Shown here piece after piece: positions 26,678 to 34,374 of a DNA stretch of 64,000 nucleotides (position 1 is the first letter of the stretch; each line of letters opens with the position of its first letter). The stretch spans positions 6,095-70,094 of the forward strand of contig URST01000002.1 in assembly GCA_900550585.1 (NCBI GenBank), in the 5' to 3' direction. A program made the translations under genes and the position numbers. Under the pieces are notes generated by a model, which saw only the letters and a list, made by a program, of their open reading frames with translations, did not search any database and had not been told where the DNA came from. The DNA comes from an uncultured Eubacteriales bacterium. GTDB taxonomy: Bacteria; Bacillota; Clostridia; Oscillospirales; Oscillospiraceae.

Positions 26678-27323
26678 GATCATGTACATCGGCGGCAGTG
26701 ACACGCTGCCGCCGCCGCTGCCGCGGGATGAGGAAGCGGCGCTGCTGGCCCGGCTGGACCAGGGGGAGCTGCCGGTGCGGCAGACCCTCATCGAACGGAA
26801 CCTGCGGCTGGTGGTGTATATTGCCCGCCGCTTTGAGAACACCGGCATCAACATCGAGGATCTCATCTCCATCGGCACCATCGGGCTTATCAAGGCCATC
26901 AACACGTTCCGCACCGATAAGAACATCAAGCTGGCCACCTACGCCTCCCGCTGCATCGAGAATGAGATCCTGATGTACCTGCGGAAAAACAACGGCAGCC
27001 GGGTGGAGGTCAGCTTCGATGAGCCGCTGAACACCGACTGGGACGGCAAGGAGCTGCTGCTCAGCGATGTGCTGGGCACAGACAGCGATGTGGTCATGCG
27101 GCCCATCGAGGCGGATGTGGACCGTCAGATGCTGGCGGACGCCGTGGCGAAGCTGAGTCCCCGGGAGCGGGACATCATCACCATGCGCTTCGGTCTGGGC
27201 GGCTGCAAGGAGCTGACGCAGAAGGAGGTAGCCGACCGGCTGGGCATCTCCCAATCCTACATTTCCCGGCTGGAGAAGCGCATCATCCTGCGTCTGCGCC
27301 GGGAAATACTGCGCATGAGCTGA
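26616..27323 (+). CDS. sigE: RNA polymerase sporulation sigma factor sigma-E (pro-form)
   Basis: A 235-residue sigma-70 family factor that directs early mother-cell transcription. A basic, amphipathic pro-sequence ([19 protein letters not shown]) precedes [12 protein letters not shown], where Bacillus pro-sigma-E is cut. Region 2 includes [11 protein letters not shown] and [19 protein letters not shown]; region 4 has [27 protein letters not shown] 26616 is 9 bases from AGGAGG; GTG 26610 is also in frame but only 3 bases from it. The gene starts inside spoIIGA. Confidence 0.95.
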   Translation: MLKELLRRLLTFLRRHSRPDKIMYIGGSDTLPPPLPRDEEAALLARLDQGELPVRQTLIERNLRLVVYIARRFENTGINIEDLISIGTIGLIKAINTFRTDKNIKLATYASRCIENEILMYLRKNNGSRVEVSFDEPLNTDWDGKELLLSDVLGTDSDVVMRPIEADVDRQMLADAVAKLSPRERDIITMRFGLGGCKELTQKEVADRLGISQSYISRLEKRIILRLRREILRMS

Positions 27324-27324
27324 A

Positions 27325-27360
27325 AAAAGGCTGTGAAGGAAATTTCCTTCACAGCCTTTT
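27325..27360. terminator. Bidirectional terminator between sigE and the XRE gene
   Basis: A perfect 36-bp palindrome (arm AAAAGGCTGTGAAGGAAA) with A and T runs at both ends, shared by the two convergent genes. Confidence 0.9.
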
Positions 27361-27369
27361 GCTGTCAAA

Positions 27370-28101
27370 TCATTGCAGGAACAGGGAGGCGGGACGGTTT
27401 ATGACCATCATGTTGTAGTACCGCAGCAGGTGATAGTCGTCCTTGTCCAACTTGATGGTGTTCATCAGACGCTCCGTCTCGTCCAGCGGCTCCTTGGAGA
27501 TCAGCGCTTTCAGCGCGATGGGGGCAAAGAAGGGTGTGGAGCCGATGCCGGACACCAGACCGATGGCCGGTGTGCGGTTGGACATGGGGTTCAGCATGCA
27601 GATGTACATTTTCTCCGCCTCATTGATCTGGTTGGTCAGCACCATGTGGGTGATGGTGTCGTAGGCCTTCATCTCGCCGGTAAACAAGTGCTGGCACCGG
27701 TCCGGGTCGGCAAAGGATGCCACGCCCAGATACAGCGTGACCTCGATGGCGTCCCGGTCGGCGGCGCGGGAGAAGCGCAGCAGGGAGCGCACCATCTGCC
27801 GCACGCGCCCGTCGTAGTAGTACATATACGCCAGCGACTGGTTGAAGTAGTTGTTCTTGGGCAGGGACGTATCCTGATGGAACACCGGCGGCTGATAGTC
27901 GATGAAGCACTTGAGATCAATGTCCAGCGCCTGCGCAATGTCGTACAGCGTCTCGATGTCGATGGTGATGGCGCCATTTTCATACTTGGAGAGCGTAGCC
28001 TTGCTCTTGTTGATCATGGCCGAGAACTGTTCAATGGTATAACCCCGGCTTTTTCGGTATTTTTTGATACGCTGCCCCACGAAATAGGAAAAAGAACTCA
28101 T
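27370..28101 (-). CDS. XRE family transcriptional regulator with unknown C-terminal domain
   Basis: A 243-residue protein. An N-terminal helix-turn-helix of Cro/C1 type (about 7-62: IKKYRKSRGYTIEQFSAMI, KSKATLSKYENGAITID) is joined to an alpha-helical C-terminal domain of about 170 residues that I do not recognise. The effector domain contains several Met, Tyr and Asp residues (AYMYYYDGRVRQMV). The start at 28101 follows AGGAGGTG. A palindrome inside its own promoter suggests autoregulation. It lies downstream of the 2-oxoacid oxidoreductase operon on the same strand, separated by a terminator. Confidence 0.8.
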   Translation of the reverse strand: MSSFSYFVGQRIKKYRKSRGYTIEQFSAMINKSKATLSKYENGAITIDIETLYDIAQALDIDLKCFIDYQPPVFHQDTSLPKNNYFNQSLAYMYYYDGRVRQMVRSLLRFSRAADRDAIEVTLYLGVASFADPDRCQHLFTGEMKAYDTITHMVLTNQINEAEKMYICMLNPMSNRTPAIGLVSGIGSTPFFAPIALKALISKEPLDETERLMNTIKLDKDDYHLLRYYNMMVINRPASLFLQ

Positions 28102-28127
28102 ATGCGTCACCTCCTGTGCACATTGCA

Positions 28128-28156
28128 ATCATACCAAACATTTGGTAGGAAGTCAA
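28128..28156 (-). promoter_or_regulatory. Promoter of the XRE gene with internal operator palindrome
   Basis: On the minus strand TTGACT (28156-28151) and TATGAT (28133-28128) are 17 bases apart. The inverted repeat ACCAAA-CA-TTTGGT (28133-28146) fills the spacer, where a repressor would block RNA polymerase. Confidence 0.6.
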
Positions 28157-28276
28157 CCATTAGTTTCGGAGCGTGAAACATATTTTCGGCGTATTTTCTC
28201 AATAGTAAACCATTCGGTGAAAAAGATAACAAAGGGAAAAGACGCGGTGGATGTACCGGTAAGCAAGCGCATATAG

Positions 28277-28306
28277 AAAAGCGCCTGACCCGCAAGGGTC
28301 AGGCGC
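28277..28306 (-). terminator. Terminator of the 2-oxoacid oxidoreductase operon
   Basis: Perfect 11-bp stem GCGCCTGACCC / GGGTCAGGCGC with loop TTGC, followed on the minus strand by TTTTCTATAT. The rest of 28,102-28,336 holds the XRE promoter and no gene. Confidence 0.8.
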
Positions 28307-28336
28307 TTTCGTGCACATGTAAGGGGAAAAGGGGCT

Positions 28337-28873
28337 TTACTTGGCGGCGTCCATACCGGCCAGCAGAGCCTTCTTGTTGCCCTCCAGGAAGCGGGCTTTC
28401 TTCTCGCCCAGCTCGATGCGGATGGCTTCCATCATGCTCTCCACGGAGGTAACGGGAGCCTTGGCCAGGGTGGCGCCCAGGATGGCCACGTTGGCGCCCT
28501 TGGGGTTGCCAATGGACTCGGCAATGCCATTGGCGTCGCAGTACACCACGGTGATGTCGTCACGGACGGCCTTGCGGTCGATGATGCTGCTGTTGATGAC
28601 CAGCACACCGCCGGGCTTCACATGCTCCTCGAACTTGTCCAGAGAAGGACGGTTCATGGCAACGATCACATCGGCCTTGTCCACCAGGGGGGAGGCCACG
28701 GGGTCATCGGAGACGATGACGGAGCAGTTGGCGGTACCGCCGCGCATCTCGGGGCCGTAGGAAGGCAGCCAGGAGACGTGCTTGCCGTCCAGCATGCAGG
28801 CCATGGCCACGAACTTACCGATCAGGAGCATGCCCTGACCGCCGAAACCGGCAAAAATGAAGGTTTTTTCCAT
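28337..28873 (-). CDS. vorC: 2-oxoacid:ferredoxin oxidoreductase, gamma subunit
   Basis: A 178-residue gamma subunit of a 2-ketoacid:ferredoxin oxidoreductase (VOR/KOR type). This oxidatively decarboxylates 2-oxoacids to acyl-CoA while reducing ferredoxin. Typical motifs are FAGFGGQGMLLIGK, YGPEMRGGTANCSVIVSD and NPKGANVAILGA. It is the last gene of the operon and overlaps nothing but sits 1 base after the beta gene. Whether the substrate is a branched-chain, aryl- or 2-oxoglutarate-type acid cannot be fixed from sequence. Confidence 0.9.
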   Translation of the reverse strand: MEKTFIFAGFGGQGMLLIGKFVAMACMLDGKHVSWLPSYGPEMRGGTANCSVIVSDDPVASPLVDKADVIVAMNRPSLDKFEEHVKPGGVLVINSSIIDRKAVRDDITVVYCDANGIAESIGNPKGANVAILGATLAKAPVTSVESMMEAIRIELGEKKARFLEGNKKALLAGMDAAK

Positions 28874-28874
28874 A

Positions 28875-29621
28875 TTACTCGGCCTCCTTGTCTTTGTACA
28901 CGCCCAGCGGGTAATAGGGGATCATGTTCTTCTCCAGCCAGTCCAGCGCCTCCACGGGAGACAGACCCCAGTTGGTGGGGCAGGTGGACAGCACTTCGAT
29001 CATGGTGAAGCCCTTACCCTCCATCTGAAGGCGGAACGCCTTGGCGATGGCCTTCTTGGCCTTGGCGATGTTGGCGGTGTTGTTGACGGCCACGCGCTCA
29101 ATGTAGTAGGAGCTGGGCACGGCGGACAGCATCTCGCACATCTTGATGGGCAGACCGCTCCACTCCTCGCTGCGGCCGGCGGGGCAGGTAGTCGCCTTCT
29201 GGCCGATCAGGGTGGTGGGGGCCATCTGGCCGCCGGTCATACCGTAAATGGCGTTGTTGACGAAGATGGTGGTGATCTTCTCACCGCGGTGAGCGGCGTG
29301 AACGATCTCGGCGGTGCCGATGGAGGCCAGGTCGCCGTCGCCCTGATAGGTGAACACCAGAGTGTCCTTGCCCACAGCGCGCTTGATACCGGTGGCAACT
29401 GCGGGAGCGCGGCCGTGAGCAGCCTCGTACATATCGCAGTTGAAGTAGTCATAGGCAAACACGGAGCAGCCCACGGGAGCCACGCCGATGACCTTGCCAT
29501 CCAGGTTCATCTCATCGATGACCTCGGCCACCAGACGGTGAATGATACCGTGGTTGCAGCCGGGGCAGTAATGGAACTGCTTGTCAGTCAGCAGCTTTGT
29601 CTTTTCGAACAGTACAGCCAT
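28875..29621 (-). CDS. vorA: 2-oxoacid:ferredoxin oxidoreductase, beta (thiamine diphosphate) subunit
   Basis: A 248-residue TPP-binding subunit. The CPGCNHGIIHR cysteine motif at the N-terminus, GDGDLASIGTAE and the NNAIYGMTGGQ segment form the thiamine diphosphate and magnesium site. Typical of VOR/KOR beta subunits. RBS GGAGGG. Starts one base after the alpha-subunit stop. Confidence 0.92.
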   Translation of the reverse strand: MAVLFEKTKLLTDKQFHYCPGCNHGIIHRLVAEVIDEMNLDGKVIGVAPVGCSVFAYDYFNCDMYEAAHGRAPAVATGIKRAVGKDTLVFTYQGDGDLASIGTAEIVHAAHRGEKITTIFVNNAIYGMTGGQMAPTTLIGQKATTCPAGRSEEWSGLPIKMCEMLSAVPSSYYIERVAVNNTANIAKAKKAIAKAFRLQMEGKGFTMIEVLSTCPTNWGLSPVEALDWLEKNMIPYYPLGVYKDKEAE

Positions 29622-29622
29622 C

Positions 29623-30702
29623 TTATTTACCCTCCTTCATGCTCAGGATCTTCTCAACGATCTCGGTGGTAGAGGGCATCTGGCTGCCGCAGTGACCGAA
29701 GAAGTCCACGTGCTTGGCGCCGTTGATGGCCAGCTTCACGTCCTCCAGCATCTGGCCTTCGTTCAGCTCCACGTCCAGAACGGCCTTCACGCTGGGCTGG
29801 CAGCAAGCCTCGCGCACAGCGTCATAGGGGAAGGGCCACACGGTGATGGGACGAACCAGACCGACGTTGATGCCCTTTTCCTTCAGCTCGGCGATAGCGC
29901 TCTTGGCGATACGAGCCACGGTGCCGAAGGCGGTGATGATGTAGTCGGCGTTCTCGCAGTTGTAGGTCTCCCACATCTGCTCATTGTCGACGACATTCTT
30001 GTACATAGCCTGCAGCTCGTCGTTGTGGACAGCCAGGCTCTCGGTGTCGATATAGATGGAGTTGATGATGCCGCGCTTCGCGGGATCGTCGCCGGGCTTC
30101 CAGCCGGTGCAGGCCCAAGGCTTCTTCTCGGGATCCACCTTGTAGTCCACCATCTCGGGCAGCTCCACGGGCTCCATCATCTGGGCGATGATACCATCGG
30201 CCAGGAACAGAACGGGAATGCGATACTTCTCAGCCTTGTCGTAAGCGCCCATCATCAGGTCGATGAACTCCTGCACGGAGGAGGGAGCGAAGGTCAGCAG
30301 GTGATAGTCACCGTTGCCGCCGCCCTTGACGCCCTGGAAATAGTCGCCCTGAGAGGCCTGAATATTGCCCAGACCGGGGCCGCCGCGCATCACGTTGACG
30401 ATGACGCAGGGGACCATGGCGCCCGCGCAGTAGGAAATACCTTCCTGCTTCAGGGACACGCCGGGGCTGGAAGAAGAGGTGATGACACGGGCGCCGGTGC
30501 CGGCGGCACCGTAGACCATGTTGATAGCCGCGACCTCGGACTCGGCCTGCAGGAAGCAGCCGCCGACCTCGGGCATACGTGCGGACATGTATTCGGGGAT
30601 CTCCGTCTGCGGAGTGATGGGGTAACCGAAGAAATAGCGTGCGCCGGCACGAATGGCGGCTTCCGCAATAGCTTCGCTACCCTTCATAAGAGTCAAAGCC
30701 AT
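29623..30702 (-). CDS. vorB: 2-oxoacid:ferredoxin oxidoreductase, alpha subunit (VorB type)
   Basis: A 359-residue alpha subunit (pyruvate-flavodoxin oxidoreductase N-terminal and transketolase-C-like domains). Recognisable blocks are ARYFFGYPITPQTEIPEYM, SSSSPGVSLKQEG and the C-terminal KAVLDVELNEGQMLEDV. Motifs fit the 3-methyl-2-oxobutanoate dehydrogenase VorB annotation group. RBS AAGGAGGAAAAAAC. Confidence 0.92.
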   Translation of the reverse strand: MALTLMKGSEAIAEAAIRAGARYFFGYPITPQTEIPEYMSARMPEVGGCFLQAESEVAAINMVYGAAGTGARVITSSSSPGVSLKQEGISYCAGAMVPCVIVNVMRGGPGLGNIQASQGDYFQGVKGGGNGDYHLLTFAPSSVQEFIDLMMGAYDKAEKYRIPVLFLADGIIAQMMEPVELPEMVDYKVDPEKKPWACTGWKPGDDPAKRGIINSIYIDTESLAVHNDELQAMYKNVVDNEQMWETYNCENADYIITAFGTVARIAKSAIAELKEKGINVGLVRPITVWPFPYDAVREACCQPSVKAVLDVELNEGQMLEDVKLAINGAKHVDFFGHCGSQMPSTTEIVEKILSMKEGK

Positions 30703-30714
30703 GTTTTTTCCTCC

Positions 30715-30924
30715 TTAGTCTTTTTCAATACGGATTACCACATCAGGGCAGGTGCGGGCACAGGAAGTACAGCCGATGCAGGCTTCCATGTTGATGACCT
30801 CCGCCGGATGATAGCCCTTAGCGTTGATGCGAGTCTTGGACAACTCAATGATGTGCTTGGGACAGGCTCTTGCGCACAGGCCGCAGCCCTTGCACAGGTT
30901 TTCGTCGATGGTAACTCTTACCAC
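30715..30924 (-). CDS. 2x[4Fe-4S] ferredoxin subunit of the 2-oxoacid oxidoreductase
   Basis: A 69-residue ferredoxin with two CxxCxxCxxxCP clusters ([12 protein letters not shown] and [12 protein letters not shown]). It passes electrons from the TPP subunit to soluble ferredoxin. GTG start with AGAGGTG upstream. It is encoded first among the oxidoreductase subunits. The 75 bases before it hold a short C-rich hairpin. Confidence 0.92.
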   Translation of the reverse strand: MVRVTIDENLCKGCGLCARACPKHIIELSKTRINAKGYHPAEVINMEACIGCTSCARTCPDVVIRIEKD

Positions 30925-30999
30925 TCTCTACACCTCTTTTCCTCAAATTCCTCTTGCTGTTTGTATCTACTACCCCCGAAAAGGGGAGGTATGCGGGGT

Positions 31000-31737
31000 T
31001 TAATACATATCCTTGTGCGGGTTCTTGGTGTTCAGTCCATACTCGATGTAGGAATCCCAGTCACGGTGCATGTACACGTCGATGGCCACGGGCTTTCCCA
31101 CATATTTCGGGTCCGGGTCGCGGGCCAGGAAGGCGTCCAGAAACTCCTTCTTGCCGGTGGTATAGGCCACAGGGATACCGGTCAGGTCGACGACCTGCCG
31201 CAGCACCTCGTAGCCGTCCCACAGATCGTCCGCACTGGTCATGGTGGACAGGTTGGTATTGTTGATCATACCGGTGATCTGCAATCTGGCATGGGTCTGC
31301 ATTCCCTCCTGCAGCCGGTGGATCTTCTCCACCGTGCTGGCAAGAGGGCGACGAATATTTACAACGTTCAGCACTTCCAGAGCACCCGGCTCCAGTGCCA
31401 TAAAGTCCTGATGGTAGCGGCCCAGCGCCGTGGCGCCCACATCGTCGCCGCCCACATCGAAAATGACCGTATCCCAATCCAGTACAAAGGCGGATGACAC
31501 CTCGGCGGGGAGGGAGAGCGTCTCGATACCGGAGCAGGCGAAGTTGGGAGAGACCAGCCGGATCTCCTTCTGTTCCACCATCTTGCCCCGCTCGGTCAGC
31601 CGGAAGTAGGTGTTCACCATATCCAGATCCAGCAGCTCCGTCCTGTCACCGCGGGCGGCTGCCTGCATGGCGAAGTTCAGAGCCAGCTCGCTCTTTCCGC
31701 TGCCGTAGTTGCCGATGAGCACTTTGACGTCTTTCAT
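31000..31737 (-). CDS. P-loop ATPase of unknown role in the 2-oxoacid oxidoreductase operon
   Basis: A 245-residue nucleotide-binding protein. Walker A is GNYGSGKSE near residues 9-17, a Walker-B-like strand ends in VIFDVGGDDVGA, and LLDLDMVNTYFRLTE resembles the switch of ParA/MinD-like or CobW-like ATPases. It lies between the aminotransferase and the ferredoxin on the same strand with short spacers. Function is unknown; cofactor insertion, chaperone or regulator of the oxidoreductase are possible. Confidence 0.7.
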   Translation of the reverse strand: MKDVKVLIGNYGSGKSELALNFAMQAAARGDRTELLDLDMVNTYFRLTERGKMVEQKEIRLVSPNFACSGIETLSLPAEVSSAFVLDWDTVIFDVGGDDVGATALGRYHQDFMALEPGALEVLNVVNIRRPLASTVEKIHRLQEGMQTHARLQITGMINNTNLSTMTSADDLWDGYEVLRQVVDLTGIPVAYTTGKKEFLDAFLARDPDPKYVGKPVAIDVYMHRDWDSYIEYGLNTKNPHKDMY

Positions 31738-31756
31738 GGATGCAGTGTCTCCTTGC

Positions 31757-32941
31757 TTATTTCAGGTTCTCCCGGATGGTCTGGCACAGAGCGGTGATGC
31801 CCTGAACGATCTTCTCCTCAGGCATGCAGGAGTAGTTCAGACGCAGGGTGTTCTCGTGGCCGCCGTTGGGGAAGAAGGAGCCACCGGGAACAAAGGCCAC
31901 CTTCTTGGCCAGGCACTTCATCTGCAGGTCCTTGGCGTCCATGTACTCGGGCAGCACGACCCATGCGAACAGACCGCCCTCGGGACGGGTGAAGGTGCAG
32001 GGCTCGGGCAGCTCCTTGGCCAGCGTCTCCAGCATCACGGCGCGGCGCTTCTTGTAGCACTCACGGATGGTGTTGACGTGGGCGTCCAGATCGAACATAT
32101 CGATCCACTTGGAGGTCTCCATCTGACCGACGGTGGAAGCCTGCAGGGAGGCTGCCTGCTCCATGAAGTTGTACTTGGCCAGGATCTCATCGTCGGCGCA
32201 GACCCAGCCCAGACGGTAGCCGGGCGCCAGGATCTTGGAGAAGGTACCCAGATAGATGACCAGGCCCTTGGTGTCCAAGCTCTTCAGCGCGGGCATATAC
32301 TCGCCCTCGAAGCGCAGCTCGCCGTAGGGGTTATCCTCGATGACGGGGATCTCGTACTTGTTGATGATCTCCATGAACTTATGACGGCGATCCAGATCCC
32401 AGGTGCGGCCGGTGGGGTTCTGGAAATCGGGGATGACGTAGATCATCTTCACCCGCTCGGTGGTAGCCAGGATCTTTTCCAGCTCGGACATGATCATGCC
32501 GCCGTCATCGGTGGGGACTTCGATGAACTTGGGCTCGCAGGCCTTGAAGGCGTTGACGGCGCCCAGATAGGAGGGGCTCTCCAGCAGCACCACGTCACCG
32601 GGGTTCAGGAACACGCGGCCGGAGAAATCCAGACCCTGCTGGGAGCCGGAGGTCACCAGAATGTGATCCTTGTCGGTGTGGATGTTGTTCTTTGCCAGCA
32701 TACGCTCGGCGATCTGCTCACGCAGACGGGGGAAGCCCTCGGTAGTAGAGTACTGCAGAGCGGCGCGGCCATTCTCCTTCAGGACGGCCACGGAGGCCTC
32801 CATCATCTGCTCCACGGGGAACAGCTCGGGAGCGGGCATACCGCCGGCAAAGGAGATGATGTCGGGCTGTGCGGTCAGCTTCAGCAGCTCGCGGATCTCG
32901 GAGCCCTTCAGCAGGTCCATTCTGCTTGCAAATTGTACCAT
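31757..32941 (-). CDS. PLP-dependent aminotransferase, class I/II (2-aminoadipate/aromatic type)
   Basis: A 394-residue fold-type I aminotransferase. Motifs are ISFAGGMPAPELFP, TSGSQQGLD, PDFQNPTGRTW, the EDNPYGELRF Asp/Tyr and SKILAPGYRLGW with the PLP lysine. It converts an amino acid to the 2-oxoacid that the downstream oxidoreductase can use, so the operon describes an amino-acid fermentation route. The start at 32941 follows GAGGAGG; a longer frame of 21 codons lacks a site. Confidence 0.9.
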   Translation of the reverse strand: MVQFASRMDLLKGSEIRELLKLTAQPDIISFAGGMPAPELFPVEQMMEASVAVLKENGRAALQYSTTEGFPRLREQIAERMLAKNNIHTDKDHILVTSGSQQGLDFSGRVFLNPGDVVLLESPSYLGAVNAFKACEPKFIEVPTDDGGMIMSELEKILATTERVKMIYVIPDFQNPTGRTWDLDRRHKFMEIINKYEIPVIEDNPYGELRFEGEYMPALKSLDTKGLVIYLGTFSKILAPGYRLGWVCADDEILAKYNFMEQAASLQASTVGQMETSKWIDMFDLDAHVNTIRECYKKRRAVMLETLAKELPEPCTFTRPEGGLFAWVVLPEYMDAKDLQMKCLAKKVAFVPGGSFFPNGGHENTLRLNYSCMPEEKIVQGITALCQTIRENLK

Positions 32942-33009
32942 GAATGTTTTCCTCCTCAAATAATGTTGATTCCGTGAATGCACATTTCGTTCCACTTTGT
33001 ACATAGCTG

Positions 33010-33038
33010 ATTAAAGCACAAAATCACCGCAAAGTAAA
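33010..33038 (-). promoter_or_regulatory. Candidate promoter of the aminotransferase-oxidoreductase operon
   Basis: Minus-strand TTTACT (33038-33033) and TTTAAT (33015-33010), 17 bases apart, about 70 bases before the start codon. Confidence 0.4.
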
Positions 33039-33208
33039 TAAAGCGGAGCGGAGAAAAAAGGGGCCGGTTTCATTTTTGGCATTCCAAACAAAAAACCGCG
33101 CATTTGTCTCGTCAATTCCACAACGTATTTCAGTGAACGAATCGGCGAAATGCGGGAAAACACAACATACGCGGGGAAAACGGGGGTTTTCCCCACCAGC
33201 GGTGGGAA

Positions 33209-33237
33209 TTGCCTTTTGCACGATAACATGCTATACT
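33209..33237 (+). promoter_or_regulatory. Promoter of the 41-residue peptide gene
   Basis: TTGCCT (33209-33214) and TATACT (33232-33237), 17 bases apart. Confidence 0.55.
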
Positions 33238-33320
33238 GGAGCCGCGGGAGGGCGTTCCGCCCGCTCAGAAAAGGAAAAAACTGTTAATTGCCCGACAAGC
33301 AGGGAAGGAGGCGCATCCCC

Positions 33321-33446
33321 ATGAAAAAGAAAGAATTCGCGGTGGCGGTGGCACTGCTGAGCGCCAGCTCGGCGCTGTGTCTGCGCATCATGAAAAAGGT
33401 GGACGAGAAGCTGCGCCGCGAGAAGGAAAAGCGGACGCGGAAATAA
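33321..33446 (+). CDS. 41-residue peptide with a short hydrophobic helix and basic tail
   Basis: ATG at 33321 with AAGGAGG 10 bases upstream, its own promoter and a strong terminator right after the stop. The product begins MKKKEFAVAVALLSASSALC and ends in a highly charged KKVDEKLRREKEKRTRK stretch. One short hydrophobic segment suggests membrane attachment. Family unknown. Confidence 0.65.
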   Translation: MKKKEFAVAVALLSASSALCLRIMKKVDEKLRREKEKRTRK

Positions 33447-33450
33447 ACGA

Positions 33451-33496
33451 AAAGACAAGGCAAGGGACGGCTTTCGCCGTCCCTTGCCTTGTCTTT
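33451..33496. terminator. Bidirectional terminator with a 20-bp stem
   Basis: Perfect stem (AAAGACAAGGCAAGGGACGG with its complement) and loop CTTTCG. It ends in TTT on both strands and serves the peptide gene and the convergent lipoprotein gene. Confidence 0.85.
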
Positions 33497-33504
33497 CAGA
33501 GAAT

Positions 33505-34278
33505 TCAGGTAGCCGCCTTGACCACGGAGGTGATGTGGGGGTTCACGCCCTCATACCAGTACAGGAAGCCCTCCATGTCCACGACATCGCCCACGTTCAG
33601 GGCCTTGACAGCCTCATACACGTCGGAGCCGGGGCCGCACAGGTAGCTCTCCACCACGAAGGTGTAGATGCTGTCGTTCAGCATGACGTTAAAGTACAGA
33701 TCGTCGCCCTCGGAGCCGGAGCCGTCCCAGTTGTACAGGAACGGGGCGCCGGCGTCGTTGGAGGCCACAACGGTCATGCCCTTGAAGGCCACCTTCTCGT
33801 TCTGGTGCTGGATCAGCTCGTCGCTGCCCAGCAGGGAGGTGACATCCAGCGCCTCATAGACCTTGGAGCCTTCCAGCAGCTCACAGGTAGCATCGATGAT
33901 CTCCACCTCGCCGGACCACTCGGCCTTGTAGCCGCTGACGCGGATCTTGGCACCCTCTACCAGCAGGGTGTCGTACTCGTCCTTGGAGCAGGGCATGTTG
34001 TACAGGAAGTACGCGCCGTCATCGGCCTGGGTATAGAACGTGGCCACGCCGACGCCGTCCTTCTCCCACCAGCCCTGGCGGGCCTGGATGTACGTCTCCA
34101 CGATGACGGGGGAATCCACGTCCGCGGCATCGAACTCCGCGTGGGTCATAACGGTGACAGCGGCATCGCCGCCGTCGTCGGGGGTATCCGGCGTATCAGG
34201 CTCCGTGTTGGTCTTGCCGCAGCCGGCGATGGACAGCGCCATCACCAGCGCCAGCAGCAGGGTAAAAAGCTTTTTCAT
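33505..34278 (-). CDS. Lipoprotein with two OB-like repeats
   Basis: A 257-residue secreted lipoprotein; the signal ends at LSIAGCGK (Cys20). A Pro/Asp/Thr linker (PDTPDTPDDGGD) follows. Two stretches share the pattern of OB-fold segments: EGAKIRVSGYKAEWSGEVEI (about residues 105-125) and NVGDVVDMEGFLYWYEGV (about 230-247). No enzymatic motif seen. Starts with ATG after AGGAG. Not clearly part of the neighbouring sugar transporter operon because a promoter lies between them. Confidence 0.6.
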   Translation of the reverse strand: MKKLFTLLLALVMALSIAGCGKTNTEPDTPDTPDDGGDAAVTVMTHAEFDAADVDSPVIVETYIQARQGWWEKDGVGVATFYTQADDGAYFLYNMPCSKDEYDTLLVEGAKIRVSGYKAEWSGEVEIIDATCELLEGSKVYEALDVTSLLGSDELIQHQNEKVAFKGMTVVASNDAGAPFLYNWDGSGSEGDDLYFNVMLNDSIYTFVVESYLCGPGSDVYEAVKALNVGDVVDMEGFLYWYEGVNPHITSVVKAAT

Positions 34279-34346
34279 GTTGTTACTCCTCTTTTTTGTA
34301 CCGAAAAACGGTGAATGGGACGGGTGCCGTTTCGCACACCCGTCCC

Positions 34347-34374
34347 ATTATAACGCATTCTGTCAATAAATCAA
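34347..34374 (-). promoter_or_regulatory. Promoter of the lipoprotein gene overlapping the end of the binding-protein gene
   Basis: Minus-strand TTGATT (34374-34369) and perfect TATAAT (34352-34347), 16 bases apart. A GGGACGGGTG/CACCCGTCCC hairpin lies right behind it and may end transcripts coming from the sugar transporter operon. Confidence 0.5.

Larger units (their letters stand above)
32942..33320. other. 379-base intergenic region with divergent promoters and overlapping hairpins
   Basis: No gene is seen here. It contains the minus-strand promoter of the aminotransferase operon (33,010-33,038) and the plus-strand promoter of the small peptide (33,209-33,237). Two inverted repeats share bases: GGGGAAAAC/GTTTTCCCC (33,173-33,194) and CCCACC/GGTGGG (33,192-33,206), so only one can form at a time. 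Confidence 0.5.

Noticed and set aside
26682..27323. An internal ATG in sigE that would make sigma-E nearly without its pro-sequence
   Set aside because: No ribosome-binding site before it, and pro-sigma-E processing is the known route with spoIIGA present.
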